DNA of 64,000 nucleotides from Hoplostethus atlanticus. Taxonomy: Eukaryota > Chordata > Actinopteri > Trachichthyiformes > Trachichthyidae. The position numbers and the translations under genes are program-made. The stretch covers positions 1,504,001 to 1,568,000 of the forward strand of contig JAXDDX010000114.1 in assembly GCA_034670405.1 (NCBI GenBank), read 5' to 3'. Positions 47,721 to 60,676 of this stretch are shown one piece after another; positions within the stretch are counted from its first letter, which is position 1, and every line of letters begins with the position of its first letter. The notes beneath the pieces were generated by a model that worked only from the letters and a program-made list of their open reading frames with translations, was not told the origin of the DNA and did not search any database.

Positions 47721-50700
47721 GGCCCTCAAGCTCTGCGCACCTGCTTTTCTCATCATTGGCTTTAGTTCCTCAAGATGTTGTAATTAGTTGAAGACATGGT
47801 TTAGGCTTCAGGAGCTGGATAAAGCAGATGTTAGGGGGGCCTGGAGGTTAGGCAAAATGGATACCGACGGAGTCCCTAGGCTGATTCTCTTTATTCATGG
47901 GCTTCTTTCCCCTCAGTGCAGCAGGTAGCTGGATAGGGAATGTAAGGACAGCTCAAAGCAGTTTGCTAATCCAAGGGGCAAATGTCAAATTGTCATCTTC
48001 AAAATGTATTTCGTCAAGGTGCAGGGAGGAGGGGTTGAGCATTTAATTTTAATACACCCGTTGAATGTGCTGAGGAAATGAAAAGCTCTTTCCTGATGAA
48101 GGCATTTGTTAGATAAGATTATTATATTTTGAGGACGAGTCATACCTCGCCAAACGACTATGAGAGATGTAAGTTCTCTTCATTCAGCGAGTCTGCAAGG
48201 GACATTTCTGTGCCACGGAATTCATTACGACACCGTGGCAAAAATGACATTTTGCATGTTCCAGCAACTGAAATCCCATTTCCCCTAAATAGATTAGGAT
48301 AATCCTTAACTGAAATGACAGAGTAAAGTAACTTTGGACATGGATAGTTGGATATAATCTGATATAGTCACAGTACAATAATGGCCACGGGAATTTCCAT
48401 CGCTGACCAATCACCTTTGCTGACCTCTGTCAAACCACAACACGCTGTCAACATGCCGTGGCATTATGGTAGATAGTGTCACACAAATATACAGTGCAGA
48501 ATGTCTGAGCAAATCTCACTCACTCAACTGTATCATGGGATAAATGACTGGTTATACTGTTTAAAATTTTAAAATTTTAAAATGAACATCACTTTTGCGG
48601 AGATCTGTGTTTTTGCTTGATATTTCCACCTTATGTGTTCCTCCCAATTTCTCCCAATGCAAAACAAATCAGTCCATATAGTCCATTAATAACATTTCCA
48701 CGTTTTCAATTTCCGTTCTTCTTTAGCATTACCTTATTTTAGGAACTATTTAGGAATTTCCTCTGTGAACAGAAATCGACTACCTGCATGACAATGCTTA
48801 TCTCTGCAGTCCACACTATTTGGAGAGGGCTGCAAGTCACTTTGGCCCTTGATGTTTGGGCATCTGCCACATGACTACAGAAGCAGAGAGGGGTTTTCCT
48901 AAAGCCTGAAATGAACCTGGTGAAAATGAAACCCGATTTTGTGCCAACAGTCAAAAATATAGTGGCTTTTTTCTGTCATGTGGGTGCTTGGCGCTCTACT
49001 GAGACACTGAACATGGTATTCGTTGGTAAATATGAACACCCAGGCAGCCATATGCAGAGTACTGAAGTCCAGAACAATACAGTGGAAACTTCCCATAGCA
49101 ATATGTGTGCTTTTCCAACTTCCCATCCCTATCTCTTTCACATGAGAAATACTTTGAAAAAAAATGCTTTCTCGGGAGCAATTCAACATCAAGGTAATTT
49201 CATGTTCGTATTTTTGAGAGACTGAATGCAACTATGATTTCCAATCGAGCTGCGGAGGCCAACAGTTGGCAGAGTGTGCTGTGTGAGTCCACTGGTAAAA
49301 TGGCGCACTTGTCAGTGCTGTCAGATGTGCACAGCTTGGGAAGAAAAAACAATATAATTGTGTGCCCCGTGTGCACTATTATAAATAGAGGAAAAGAAAA
49401 TATGCTTTACCGAGGCTGAGAAACCATAGTAATTTGACCTGTCAAATTCTGGCTGAAGTTTGTTTTTTTAAAGCTGAGAGGTAGCACTTTTGTCCCGTCT
49501 GTCAATCAACACAGCTGAATTTTACACTAGGCAACTTTGCTAGCAATTTGTAGGAGTAGGGTAATTGTCCTTACTGTACGTCCACACCTGCTGGCAATAG
49601 CCAGTATAGAGCAATTTGAGAAAATTAGCAGGCAGAGAGACAAGCCGTGGTGCTGATCCAGGCTCAGGGCCAGGCACTGTTGCATCGATAAATTGAGGAG
49701 TCAATGTCAATGGCGACAGCTGTGGGTTGTGTTGGCTAGTGGTGCGGCTTCCTTGTTTAGTGAAGGCCAAAACAGTGGTAGATTTGAGCGCCAAGACAGA
49801 TGTCAGCTTGCTCATTGCAATTCAACTCATCCTTTTATCACCCCATGGGTAACACATGCAATAGAGTCACGTTGTTCACTCTGTGAGCATGAAATTGGAA
49901 ATTTTGTGTTAGAATTGGGAGTTACTGCCGCGGTTTCATGCATCTATCATCCTCATTTATAGGAATCCTGGGAAAAGATTTATTTTACTTCAGGTTGTCA
50001 ACTTTATTTTTTTAAGTCTTCTCACCATACATCTACTTTGGTATGCTAGATCAAAGGCACTACAGAGCAATGAAAAATTGCTACAAGTGAGTGTGCCGGG
50101 CACAGCCAGGCCTGGGCAGTCACACCTTTTTTTTGTCACCTTGCACACATTTCACAGCTCATCAGTGGATCCTTGGAAGAGAGATCGCTCCAATGCATTC
50201 ATAATGATCATCAAAACCACTGCTCACTCGTCCAGCAATCTAAAAAGGTAATACCCTTGTCATACACACACACATCCACCGGGCTATACTCACTCAACAG
50301 GGCGCCAATCAATTGTGTATAATGTCTCCAGAATAATCCAATTGGCTCAAGGACCCTTGATGATCCTGAAGATAAAAGAGTGTAATGCCTTTCCAATTCC
50401 CCCCGTCTTTGCCGCCCTCGGGTGTTGTGGCCCTCTTTGACCGAGTAGCTGCCACACTAGGCCCTCCAAGCATAATCATTAGTGTGTTATTATTTATTAT
50501 TATTCATTAACCTGCGGTCAACAGCCGGGCAGAGAAACAGAGAAGTGACTGTCCTCTCTAATGAGAGCAATAACTCTGGGGAAATGGGAGGACTCTGTCA
50601 CGGGGCTAAGTGAGGGAAGAATTAATTTAGTATGAGGAAGTTGACTCACACTTTTGGTAGAGGGAGGAATACCTGCGTTGGAAACCTTCCTGAGAAGCAT

Positions 50701-51162
50701 CTTGGCATCTGAAGACAATAAATATGTGATAATTAACTAGATTAATTATTAATTATTAATTATTGTCTTTTATTTTAATAAAGATCGGACCATAATTGTA
50801 AATCATTTTCAAAGATGCAGGGTTTGCATCGTATGTCTTGCTTTTGTTCATCCAAAATGCTTCGTTTTAAATACTTTTCTGCTCCGGTTTTGAAACATAT
50901 TGTAATTACTCTTAGTCATTTTTGAATGTCAGGATATATTTCCATGCGGCTGTAAGCACACCGTGACGGCACGAGGGAAATCACCTTCATGTCTGGCATT
51001 TGCTGAATAAGCCCTAATACTGCAAATTGAAACTGTTTTGCCAAAATAACGATGGGAACGAAAATAACGATGGTGACGATGGGAATATGCCTTGCTGGAA
51101 TACCACTGAATTTCAGATTTGAAATACGCCCCGTGTTTGTATAAGCGATCCTTCTTTCACAT
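47721..51162. other. Unique stretch, no gene seen
   Basis: A palindromic (TTTTAAAA)n tract lies at 48561-48583 and an (ATTAATTATT)n-like tract at 50730-50765. No gene is recognised, and all open frames are under about 110 codons. Confidence 0.45.
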
Positions 51163-52249
51163 ATCAAGTTGATTGAGCTGGGACTGAACACCCCCCTGTG
51201 TGCCTGGATCCTGGACTTCCTGACCGCCAGGCCCCAGGTGGTCAGGGTGGGCAGACACACCTCCAACCCCCTCACCCTGAACACAGGATCCCCCCAGGGT
51301 TGCGTCCTCAGCCCCCTACTGTACTCCCTGTACACACATGACTGTGTGGCCAGGTTCAGCTCCAACTCCATCATTAAGTTTGCGGATGACACAGTGGTGG
51401 TGGGCCTGATCTCCAACAACGACGAGAAGGCCTACCTGGAGGAAGTGGCTGATCTGTCACTCTGGTGCCAGGACAACAGCCTCCTCTTGAATGTCACCAA
51501 AACTAAGGAGCTGATTGTGGACTTTAGGAGGACACAACAACAGAGGACGTACTCACCATTGGGGATTAATGGGACGACTGTGGAGAGGGTGAGCAGGTAT
51601 AAATACCTGGGAGTCCACATCACCGAAGATCTCACATGGTCCTCACACACAGACACTCTGGTGAGAAAGGCAAGGCAAGGCGTTCGGCTGAACGCACTAT
51701 TGGAACTACACTCCCCACCCTGCAGGACTTGTACACCAGGAGGTGCAGAACCAGAGCCTGCAGGATCATGAAGGATCCTCACCACCCCAACAACGGACTG
51801 TTTCAGCTGCTGCGGTCAGGCAAGCGCCTCCGTAGTCACGCTGCCAAAACAGAGAGACTGAGACGGAGTTTCTTTCCTCAGGCCATCAGGACTGTGAACT
51901 CTGACCTCACCAGGGCCCCCACCAAGACACACACACTGCCCCTCTTATGCACACACACACTTAGGTAAAGACTACACATAATTTATAATTTATATTATAT
52001 TATACATACAATTTCCCTTTTTCCCTTTTTTACTATATTTTTTTATAAAGTGCTCTTATTGTAAATATTGTGTTGTTTTTTATATAGAGCTCTTAAAACT
52101 GTGACATTGTAAATATTGTGTTGGTTTATTGTAAATAGTGTGAACCTGTTATTTTGCACATTTCTGCTGAGCATTGCCATTTTACATTTCACTGCACACC
52201 TCGTGTGTGTATGTGACAAATAAACTTCTTGAATCTTGAATCTTGAATA
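51163..52249 (+). mobile_element. 5'-truncated Rex1/L2-group LINE with reverse transcriptase remnant
   Basis: The frame at 51169-51771 starts inside the reverse transcriptase. It contains [20 protein letters not shown] (palm block), the catalytic FADD motif in [10 protein letters not shown] (about 51380-51410) and [15 protein letters not shown], then KYLGVHI. The C-terminal part ([37 protein letters not shown]) continues in another frame up to 51968. Comparison with the copy at 61621 shows that about 185 bp are missing near 51675, which explains the frame change. An AT-rich 3' UTR follows and ends in a heptamer repeat (CTTGAAT)3 at 52229-52249, not poly(A). Such short tandem tails typify CR1/L2/Rex1-like elements; Rex1/Babar is my best guess. 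All sequence upstream of the palm is missing, so the copy is dead. It is a source of repeats, not a host gene. Confidence 0.85.
51169..51771 (+). pseudogene. LINE reverse transcriptase fragment
   Basis: This open frame of 200 codons covers the middle to late reverse transcriptase domain, with FADD catalytic aspartates and the downstream thumb-side motif LGVHI. The N-terminal endonuclease and early fingers are absent. The last 30 or so codons are out of register after an internal deletion. The first methionine is incidental. It would copy LINE RNA into DNA in an intact element but cannot act here. Confidence 0.8.
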
Positions 52250-53118
52250 TCCAGAAACAGCTGAGAAGAGTTTTTTCCTGCCGCCCCGTCTGTGATATCA
52301 CACAATTAATATAATGAGTCAATTAGGAGGTTCAGTGTCCACAAAGTCAACCGCCCCATCATTATCAATGGAGTTCTGTATTGTTTATGTAGGACATTGT
52401 ATTAAAACAAGTGCGCCCTGGTTTTGGAAGCCAATTTGAACATTTGCACAGAAAAATACTGCTCATGACACCCACAAGGGCCAATCCAACCATACCCTGA
52501 CAGGCTTTGTTTCAGGCGATCGTAGGCTGAATTCTCTAGCAAGTTGGTTCCGTTAAAATACTTACTAAAAAGTTGAGCAGCGTTGTGAGTAGCTCCAGAC
52601 ACAAATCCCAGCTGGATTCTAAAATAATCCAGTGAAATCTTAGACCTATTCACTAGTGGTAATTGGTTGGTTGATGTTTCGTCCTATAGGAACCCCTGCC
52701 AGTAGCGCGCAGAGGCTGCTGATGGCAAACTTTGCTCTGCATCTCCTTGTATTCATGGGTTCACAATTCTAATGTATCATCTGTGGCTGTGTTCCTTTTC
52801 CTGCCCAATCTTAGGAAATACCTTGCAATTTGGAGAATAATTACGCCCACACTTGGTTTAGTGCTGCATCTCAAGTTGCCTACGTTGGTAGATCTGGGCT
52901 TTGGTATTAAGTTTAACACTTTTTGAAATACTTGTTAAGACCTTAAGGCCACTTTCACAGAGCATTCAAAGACTAAGAGATACTCCTAACTATCCAATTT
53001 GGAAACAATTGCCTCTAGCAGATTTGGTTTTATGAGCTTTTAGCATTTCTGTTACGTTGGGTAAAAAAAAGGTCCATTCATTTCTTAACTATTATTTTCT
53101 CTCACTACTTTTTCTTTC

Positions 53119-53123
<5 letters not shown>
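52250..53123. other. Unique stretch, no gene seen
   Basis: No recognisable gene or repeat follows the LINE tail. Confidence 0.4.

Positions 53124-53162
<39 letters not shown>
53124..53162. repeat. (CA)n microsatellite
   Basis: About 19 CA units after a pyrimidine-rich lead, read directly. Confidence 0.95.
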
Positions 53163-53164
<2 letters not shown>

Positions 53165-56108
53165 ACGCATTTAGATGATTCATGAATGTCCATATATTGA
53201 TTGGCACAAGCTTTCACCTGAAGGTACTCTGCATGTAATGAGACGTCTAATCTGTTTCCCATTTGTTTGGAGGATTCTGGGTAATATTGCCCTCGGTCGT
53301 AAAAACAACATCCAGTCTAAGCACTGACTTTTAATCACTGACTTTTAGCATACACACATACTGTGTGTGTCTTTGCCTCTTACCTGTTAACTCCACTTCC
53401 TGCATCTAGCTGTTAAATCCATTATGTATTTATTCAGTTACTCATTTCAGGAAGTATGTATAGGATGATCTATCCAGATAGAAAATAACTGTATTACAAT
53501 GCAGGTTTAATGCTTGGCTGCTTGGCCTCAAGCAAAGTTATACAACTGATTTTATCAATTTTATACAATTTTTGTCAATATAAATTATTTGATAATATCA
53601 CCTTGAAACCACAACTAGGGTGTGACAATTGGGCTCCAAGCAAATAGCCTACATGTGCTCTCACCCCTTTAGATCTCAGCTTATATTATTAGAAAATTGT
53701 GAAACTGTACAATTAAATCAGATAAGGGCTGTTTTCCATCGCTATAAAGCATCAATTGCTCAATAGAATGTGTCCCACTGGTTGGAAAACACTTAAATGT
53801 AACTTAACATACAGTATACTCTGACGTGAGACTATGATGTTTTATTTATTTGGTTAAAAAATGAAAGTGATGGCTCACTTCATGTGTCGACATGACATAA
53901 TCAGGTGCGTTTTACAACACTGCAAATGAAAAATCGACCGTTCAAAGTGAGGGGGCCATGCCAACATCTTTTCACAGCATCTGAATTCACACAAATCTTC
54001 CTCCTGATATTCAACCTTGACAGCACTAAACAAGCAGACAAAATACTTGTATCATATCCTGTATCTTTCTCAGATGACTAGACTAGACTGATACTACTGA
54101 TACTACTGATACTACGATTGCTGGGGGACGGTGTAGTGCAGGAGGTGTGTACACTGTGTTCAGGAAACAGGTAGTCCCCTTCTTTAACGCAGAGTCTTTT
54201 CCATCTACCACCATTGACCACACTGCTGCTGGGCAATTGGCTTTGCATGGAGTCCTTCAGTTCCCCCCCCCATTGATTTTAATGGTGTTATATCTGATCT
54301 GTGGGCTTTTGTTGTTTTTACACCAAGCTTATTATACACCCATTATCAATTTTACAGCGATAATATGGGTCCTAACCAGTTTGAACACAGGCAACAGAAT
54401 GGTGCATCCAAATTGTGTGTCTGTGTCATTGGCATAGCCAAGCAGAATGCCATAAGTGGGTAACGTGTTTCTAATGCCTCTAATGAACTCTGCTCATTTG
54501 CATGCCTTTCTGAGCCTGATACGCCGAGTAATCATCATTCATAAACCACCATGGAAATTAATGCACAGTAACTAATCTGCCGCTGTGATGTGTAAAATTA
54601 TGGCACAATATTTGCGTCAGCCTCGTGCTCTGAAACTAAAGCCCAAACAGCAACAATGGCATTGTAATCACAACGCTTAGATACGACTTAAGGCCGTTTC
54701 ATTTTCAGTTTGAGTATAAAGGGCACACACACACACAAACACACACACAAGTGGGGTTGGAGAAGTCTTTGGGATTTAAAGTTGCGACATTATGAACAAA
54801 GCCTTGCCTTATTGTGCAGTACTGTCCCTCCGCTTGCTGAACTAATACTGAGGTCGGGGGCATAAGCAGCAACGCAGCTTCATAATAGATCTTTTCAAAT
54901 GCCACCGACGTCTATCGCTTCTGGAGATGACATAAACCGTTGGGTGGATCCTCTCAACCAAAGCACTTCCACTATTCCAGAGGGAGCATCTATTCAAAGA
55001 GTGCATCTGTTTTTAGCACGGTGACGCCGGTGGAAAGTGAACCCCTGACCCTAACCCTCAATGTGCATTGAGCTGTACAGGAACATATGATCCTTTCCAC
55101 CTCGGCAATTGATGATCGATGACCTTGTTTTTCGTGGCTTTAAGCTTGACTATATGGCTGAGACATGAGGAGTAATTCTAACAAAGCCTTTGCGTATTTC
55201 CAGGTGACCTTTGATGATGTCATGATCAAGCGAGCGTTACCATGATCATGACCATGACCATGACGGTGACCAAATTAACGTTTCCTCCCATTGGCAATGG
55301 AACAGAGACACATTAAACTACAATTTGGAGAAAATGCCCTCCAATTAAACATTTTCTCCTCTGCGGATCCTTTTTAAAAATGAAACATGTCGTCTTCTGC
55401 TTTAAAGGAATTAGCTTCCGGAGGGCTGCATCCAAATAATGGGAGCGCAACATTTTAGACTTTCGACATTCAAGCTGAAACTTGTGACGGATGACTGAAT
55501 TGACAGCGTATGCTCGGCTCAGGACCAACTCACAACCCGAATCCTGTTGATGAGAGCCCGGTAGCAGGTGTTGCCCTCTAAATTGGACCCTTAACACCCG
55601 CAAGTACATAACTTAACCAAGTGTTTGGCAAAACTTGGCTTAAGGGGACTCAAAGCTCCAACTAGAAAATGAGGGAAATGTGACAAACAACGGCATTCGA
55701 CACTTTTTACATATTTATAGAAGCACACAGTCCCTCACTCTCCACTCTCTCGCTCTGCTCTGGCAGTTAATAATGAGTGATTAGGATGGGGATTAGTGTG
55801 GGCACAGTGAGCAATCTGGCACTTTGAAGAGATTTTATCGCCCAGGCCGCACCGAGCAGGGTTTTGGCTGTTTTATGTCATTACTGCCACAGTCCTCCCA
55901 CTCCTAGCAATATACTCCCGTTGTTTTAGTGTGCACTAGTGTTTCCCACAGATGCTTAACTTGGCAACGCGGAATGGAAAATATTTCAAACTATGTAGCG
56001 CTAAAACTCTTAGTCAAAACCAAAACCTTTTAGGTGGGATAACGAACCTCCCCTTTCAAAAGGCAGCGTAAGCACTTCGGTACATCGGTGATATTACAGA
56101 TATTACAG
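53163..56108. other. Unique stretch with small tandem repeats, no gene seen
   Basis: It holds a 9-bp repeat (TGATACTAC)3 at 54089-54115, an imperfect (CA)n at 54724-54749 and a (CATGAC)n-like tract at 55241-55270. No gene is recognised. Confidence 0.45.
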
Positions 56109-56337
56109 TCTGCTGCTGTTAAAAACTGGATGTACGCAAACCTCCTTCAACAAAATGTGGGAAAACTGAGTTCCTTGTTATCTGCCCTGAACACATCCCC
56201 TGACAAATTCAGATGTCTCTTGTCTCCTTTACCTCCATACATCAAACCTCTATCTAGGAGGTGAGGAGTTACCTTTGATTCATGTTTAAATCTTGAACAT
56301 CATACTAAAAAGGAGGTTCAGACATCTTTTTGTCACT
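56109..56337 (+). mobile_element. L2-like LINE reverse transcriptase scrap
   Basis: One frame reads SAAVKNWMYANLLQQNVGKT and then EFLVICPEHIP before a stop. Further on, after a frame change, GVTFDSCLNLEHHTKKEVQT is followed by SFCH. The order (WM..N.LQ.N..KTE.LV, then LGV.FDS.L..E.H.K..V..SF) is the thumb-side region of fish L2-type LINEs. About 230 bp survive with at least one stop and one frame change. It differs clearly from the 51-kb LINE. Confidence 0.65.
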
Positions 56338-56472
56338 AACTTAGATTGGGTTTGTCCTTTAATAATAATGATAAAGGAGGTACTGTACAATGATAAAGGA
56401 GGGATACTGAAATATGTATGCTTTGACCCGAGACAGTTATGCTTTTGTCGTTCATAATGCAAGACCCGATGG

Positions 56473-56674
56473 TCCTACACCAGGGATGGGCCAAGACTCT
56501 GCGGGTTTTCATTCCAACCAAACGCTACGCCAGGGGATTTCACTGATTAGTCCCTCTTCTATAATTGAAGGTGTGCTAATCAGTAAAATCAGACGCTGTT
56601 GTCTTTGGTCGGGATGAAAAACCTGCAGACTCTCAGCCCTCCATGGCACATGATTGCCTTTCCCTGTCCTACGT
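56473..56674. mobile_element. hAT-type MITE, second copy
   Basis: The element spans 56481-56666 (186 bp). Flanks TCCTACAC and TCCTACGT are 8-bp target duplications with two mismatches. The ends read CAGGGATGGGCC (left) and CAGGGAAAGGCAATCATGTG (right, reverse complement). Internally, both arms share 'ttcat(t/c)cc(a/g)acca' and 'actgattag'. It belongs to the family of 14586-14747, but its left arm has lost about 20 bp and it is more diverged, so it is older. Confidence 0.75.
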
Positions 56675-58685
56675 AGTATGACAAGGTGAGATCTTGTATA
56701 CACTGACAAACTTTGCTCTGTCTCAAGAATCTTATGCTTAAATTTGTTTACGAATTACCACGGTTCAAGTATCATTTTACTACATCTTTGCAGTGCAATC
56801 AGCCCTTGGAATGAAAACATCAGCAGCACAAGATCAGATTTAAAATGGTCAGTGGGTGAGATTTTTTATTAAGACATATTTCTATATGTATTTTTAGCCG
56901 AGCTGATCATATATAGACCTATGTACATAAGGACATCAATGATAAAAACATCTGATTTGTCTATAAACAGTCACTCTACATGCAGTAGAGACTTTGAATA
57001 AGACGATGCACATTGATGTTTGAATTCCATCATTCAAATGTCACGTCCTTTACATAGAATGCAAGGCAAATGTACGAGGTTGACATACTTGCCATACTCA
57101 AAACAGGTTTTTGCTTGATTGACAGGCCAGAATTGATTTTTGGACAATGAGATAGTAAAAAAAAAACTATGTAAAAGCCAAGACCTTGCCTGCAACCTTT
57201 ATACACACACACGCACCGAGACATTTCCACACACACAGGTGCGCACACACACCTTTCTGCTTTGATGCTCTTTACCAGGCTTTCCCCACCAGGCATGAAG
57301 GTCATTGGCCTCTTTCCTCATAAAAGTACTGACCATGTTTCAAGTCTGCCATCTTGCTGGTTGATTGGCACAAGGGATCCTTAGCAGGGGCACTTTTGAA
57401 AGGCACAGGCACTGCACAGTTTGACATTGACGTGGGATGTTGGAAGTAGGAATTCAAGGCAAACCATCAGGGATTCAAGGCAAAACCAAGCCAAGTTGCT
57501 AGATAGAGCCGCAGTGCTTATAGTGCTATGTATTAAAACTGCACTAGTCAAGATTTATATGTAAAATATCAGCTGAAATCAAAAGCGGGGCTGCAACAGA
57601 GAAAAGTACCCCATCCCCAATAATAATCGCCATGAACAGATTCACCTTATTTGCCCAAATAAAAATGCTGGTAATTCTGGTGTCACTGGTGGGAAATCAT
57701 CTCCGGCTATAGAAAGTTCCAAATCAAAACTTTAGCATGAAATACAAACTGTCTCCTGTCTCCGTCCACAGAAAGCTGGACTCACCAACGTTGGATCGTT
57801 TGCCTCTCTCATCCCTTTGGTTTCCTTTGGTGGAAAGCAATCACACACCGGCACGGCTGGTAAACATGAGCGTGCTGTGTGCAGTTTACTGATGTCACAT
57901 TTCATGATTTCTAGGTATTGAAGTACCGTTCTTCTTCAAACATTTACCTCTCACTGCTATTTGGAGCCGCCAGCGGGCAAAAATTGCCTATTGTAGTGTT
58001 AAGAAAGCATCTTCTCTCAATGCTCAGTTGGATGTATAATGTGCACGCATGCACACATACGGACACAAATCAAATGATAGTGCATGCAACCCCATCATCA
58101 TGTCAGTGTGAAAACATATTGAGACCATTAAACCAGATCATGTGTATTGATATGAGAAGTAATGAAATACAGTAAGACAATTGGAAAATATTGATGTTGG
58201 AATAGAAAAAGAAACTAGAACTAGAACTGTAGACTAGACTCCACACTATAAGACATAGTATTTTTATATCATCCAAGGAATCATCCGAGATATATGCTCA
58301 GTAGAGTTTACTTATATTACTTACTTATTACTTATACTTATTACTTATATATTTCAGCACACCTATATGATACCTAGAAGGTATGTGAAGATGTCTCACC
58401 TTCCATGTGTAGTGGCCTTCAGAAGTCTCTTCTGGTGAACTGGAATATAACCTGTGAAATTTGGCAGATAAATATAAGTAAGGGGAATATTATGGAGAAT
58501 ATTGTGCCTTAAGGTTTTGCTTATTGGCTCAGAGATGGCCACAAATGTAAAAGCTTTTATGAACTGGGTATAGGGTGAATCACTATTATATGGTATCAAT
58601 TGTCAATAGAGAGCAGCAAAACTGACATTTACTTTTATGAAATTTGACATGACATTTATGAAAAAGGTATGGATTATTACTATGA
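56675..58685. other. Unique stretch, no gene seen
   Basis: Imperfect (CA)n tracts lie at 57202-57213 and 57230-57252, and a (TTACTTA)n-like tract at 58309-58350. A segment at about 57540-57740 may be repeat-derived, but no boundary was found. No gene is recognised. Confidence 0.4.
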
Positions 58686-58689
58686 TGTA

Positions 58690-58822
58690 TGACTACTAGC
58701 CACTACTAAGGCTAGCTTGTACTAGATATGTTAGCCACAAATCAGATGTGTTTACAACAAGACAGTGGCTAACTGACCTGATACTATGGCTAGCTAGCTA
58801 ACAAGCTGACAGTCTAAACACA
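58690..58822. repeat. Dispersed repeat, copy 2 (partner at 4950)
   Basis: It shares ordered words with 4950-5062 and is rich in GCTAGC/TTAGCTA palindromic words. The neighbouring text at 58850-58920 ('gggccccatgaaa') also has a repeat-like style, but no termini were found. Confidence 0.4.
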
Positions 58823-60347
58823 ACAGGTGAACAGGTACATGCAGGAGGGGCCACCAGGGATTTTGGGCCCCATGAAACGGTGTTACATTGGGCCCCAGGT
58901 CACCCCAATCCTGAACAATAGCTGTAACCACACCTCCAGAACCTAACGAGCGACCCATTCAAAGCTTTACATGAACCTTCATGTGCAGCTCTCTTGTAGT
59001 AACACTTGTTTTACTGGCAGCGGAGCTATGAGAATATGTATAATACTGTGCACGCAACATTCTGCAGTGGAGCTCATTTATCATGATCTGGGGAACTATC
59101 ACCCACTAAAAGTTACCTGGGTTATGTTTAATATTTGAAAGAGACACAGAAAAAGAGAGGACAGACATATGAATTTGTGTTGTGTCAAACTAACTGACAT
59201 TCAACACAGTGCTGCTCACCTCCTTCCTTCAGTTGGGACCGGTTCATTGGGTGGGGGGTGTGGGGGTGACAGGGGTCTGGGCCTGGCACCGTAGACATTT
59301 AATTCAGTATGAATAGCTGGCTAAAAGTTATCCCGCGTTTATTAAATTAAAAGTAAATACTCACAGATGGGGTTTTTTTGTTATGTGAGGATATGATGAA
59401 GTATGCTAGCTCGCTAGCATTTCGCAGTCTAAGGAGTTAGCTAACAGGTTCATTTGCACCACTTACGCACTGATAAACTCACCTGAATTGTGTTAAGTAC
59501 TGTCACCCTCTCTTTCTCTGTCTTAGTTTGCTTTTGTTTTAGGAGGAGACATGACACCACACTGGGTCTGTCACCACTGTCCCTGACTAGCAAGTGCCTT
59601 TAGAGGGCAGGACTAAACCATTTTGTGTAAATAGATGGGGGGTGGGGTAAACATCCAGATGTCTGTCTGGATGTTTTAAGAAAAATAAATTGGTGTTTTT
59701 GTTAGTAAACATATTCTACGTAAAATATATGTATTAGTCACATTATAATTATAAAGAATAAACCGTTTTTAACCCTAACTCTACTGCCAATATCGTTGAA
59801 AGCCCCTGTCAGTCAGAGCCTTTGGAATCATCAGGAAACAATTCACTGTGATCTTTTTTTTTAAAGGGTTTGTGATAGGTTTCAGGATCTAAGGCTTGAC
59901 AGACTATTAAAGCCCTTAAACAGACATAATCAATGTGAATTCAAAGACCAACCGGGTCCATGCACTGAATGCATGAGGCTGCCGTCCACATCGGAGCTGG
60001 CACTGTGTGAGCAGGCGGGGCGACGCCCAGTCAAGGAAGGTCAGCGTTATTAAAATACACAGGCCAGCGTAAGCACAACCACATGGTAGGCCTGACCTGA
60101 GTGAAACTGATTAATTTGGTTCATCAGGAGAGGTCATGGAAGCTGTGTGTAATGAGACGATAATTGGAGAGGCAGTAGTATCGTTCTCTGGGACTAATCC
60201 TAAACTATTGGGGAGAATATTGAAAGTAGATCCCTCTATTAAGACCAAGGGCAACTGTCGCTTTTGGCTGGGATCTGTTTAAAATGCAGTTGGTATCTAC
60301 TGAAGAGCGAACTAGAGTACTCTATGAAAATTGTTTCCTTTTTGTTC
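58823..60347. other. Possible repeat-derived stretch, no gene seen
   Basis: 'ttttgggccccatgaaac', 'ttgggccccaggtcacc' and later GCTAGC-rich sequence at about 59405-59450 look like parts of an old interspersed element. No open frame or terminal repeat supports a family. The remainder appears unique. Confidence 0.3.
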
Positions 60348-60419
60348 TTTTTCAGTCCTATTTCCGCCATCCTCTTTTTCTCCTCTCTCTTTTTTCTCTT
60401 TCTCCTCTTGTTGTTCCAG

Positions 60420-60431
60420 GATTAAGTGGTG
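60420..60431 (+). other. Candidate 12-nt microexon
   Basis: A long pyrimidine tract (about 60350-60417) ends in TTGTTCCAG. It is followed by GATTAAGTGGTG and then the donor GTAAGG at 60432. Strong pyrimidine tracts before very short in-frame exons are typical of vertebrate neuronal microexons. In one phase the insert would encode a partial codon plus Leu-Ser-Gly. No host gene was identified, so this is inference from splice signals only. Confidence 0.15.
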
Positions 60432-60676
60432 GTAAGGATTTATATGGTGAGAATAGCTTCTTCATGTTACGTGTGCAGTAGAGCTTATATGTCTATCGCT
60501 GGTGACAGTACTACTTTAGATCTACTAACTAAGCGCACGTGAAAACACAATTTACAAGGAAACCCGAAGAAAAGACGCTCAGGGGCAGCCAGACTTTCAT
60601 CACAGAAAACCCTGAAGGCAAAAGCGGGTACTGGCAAACCGTGTTGAATCTAGTATATGGTCTAACTGCTGTATGT

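Noticed and set aside
50916-51419. Minus-strand frame of 167 codons
   Set aside because: Its right half is the antisense of the LINE reverse transcriptase and it shows no protein-like motif.
57540-57740. Repeat-like wording reminiscent of a fish MITE
   Set aside because: No terminal repeats, target duplication or second copy in the window could be found.
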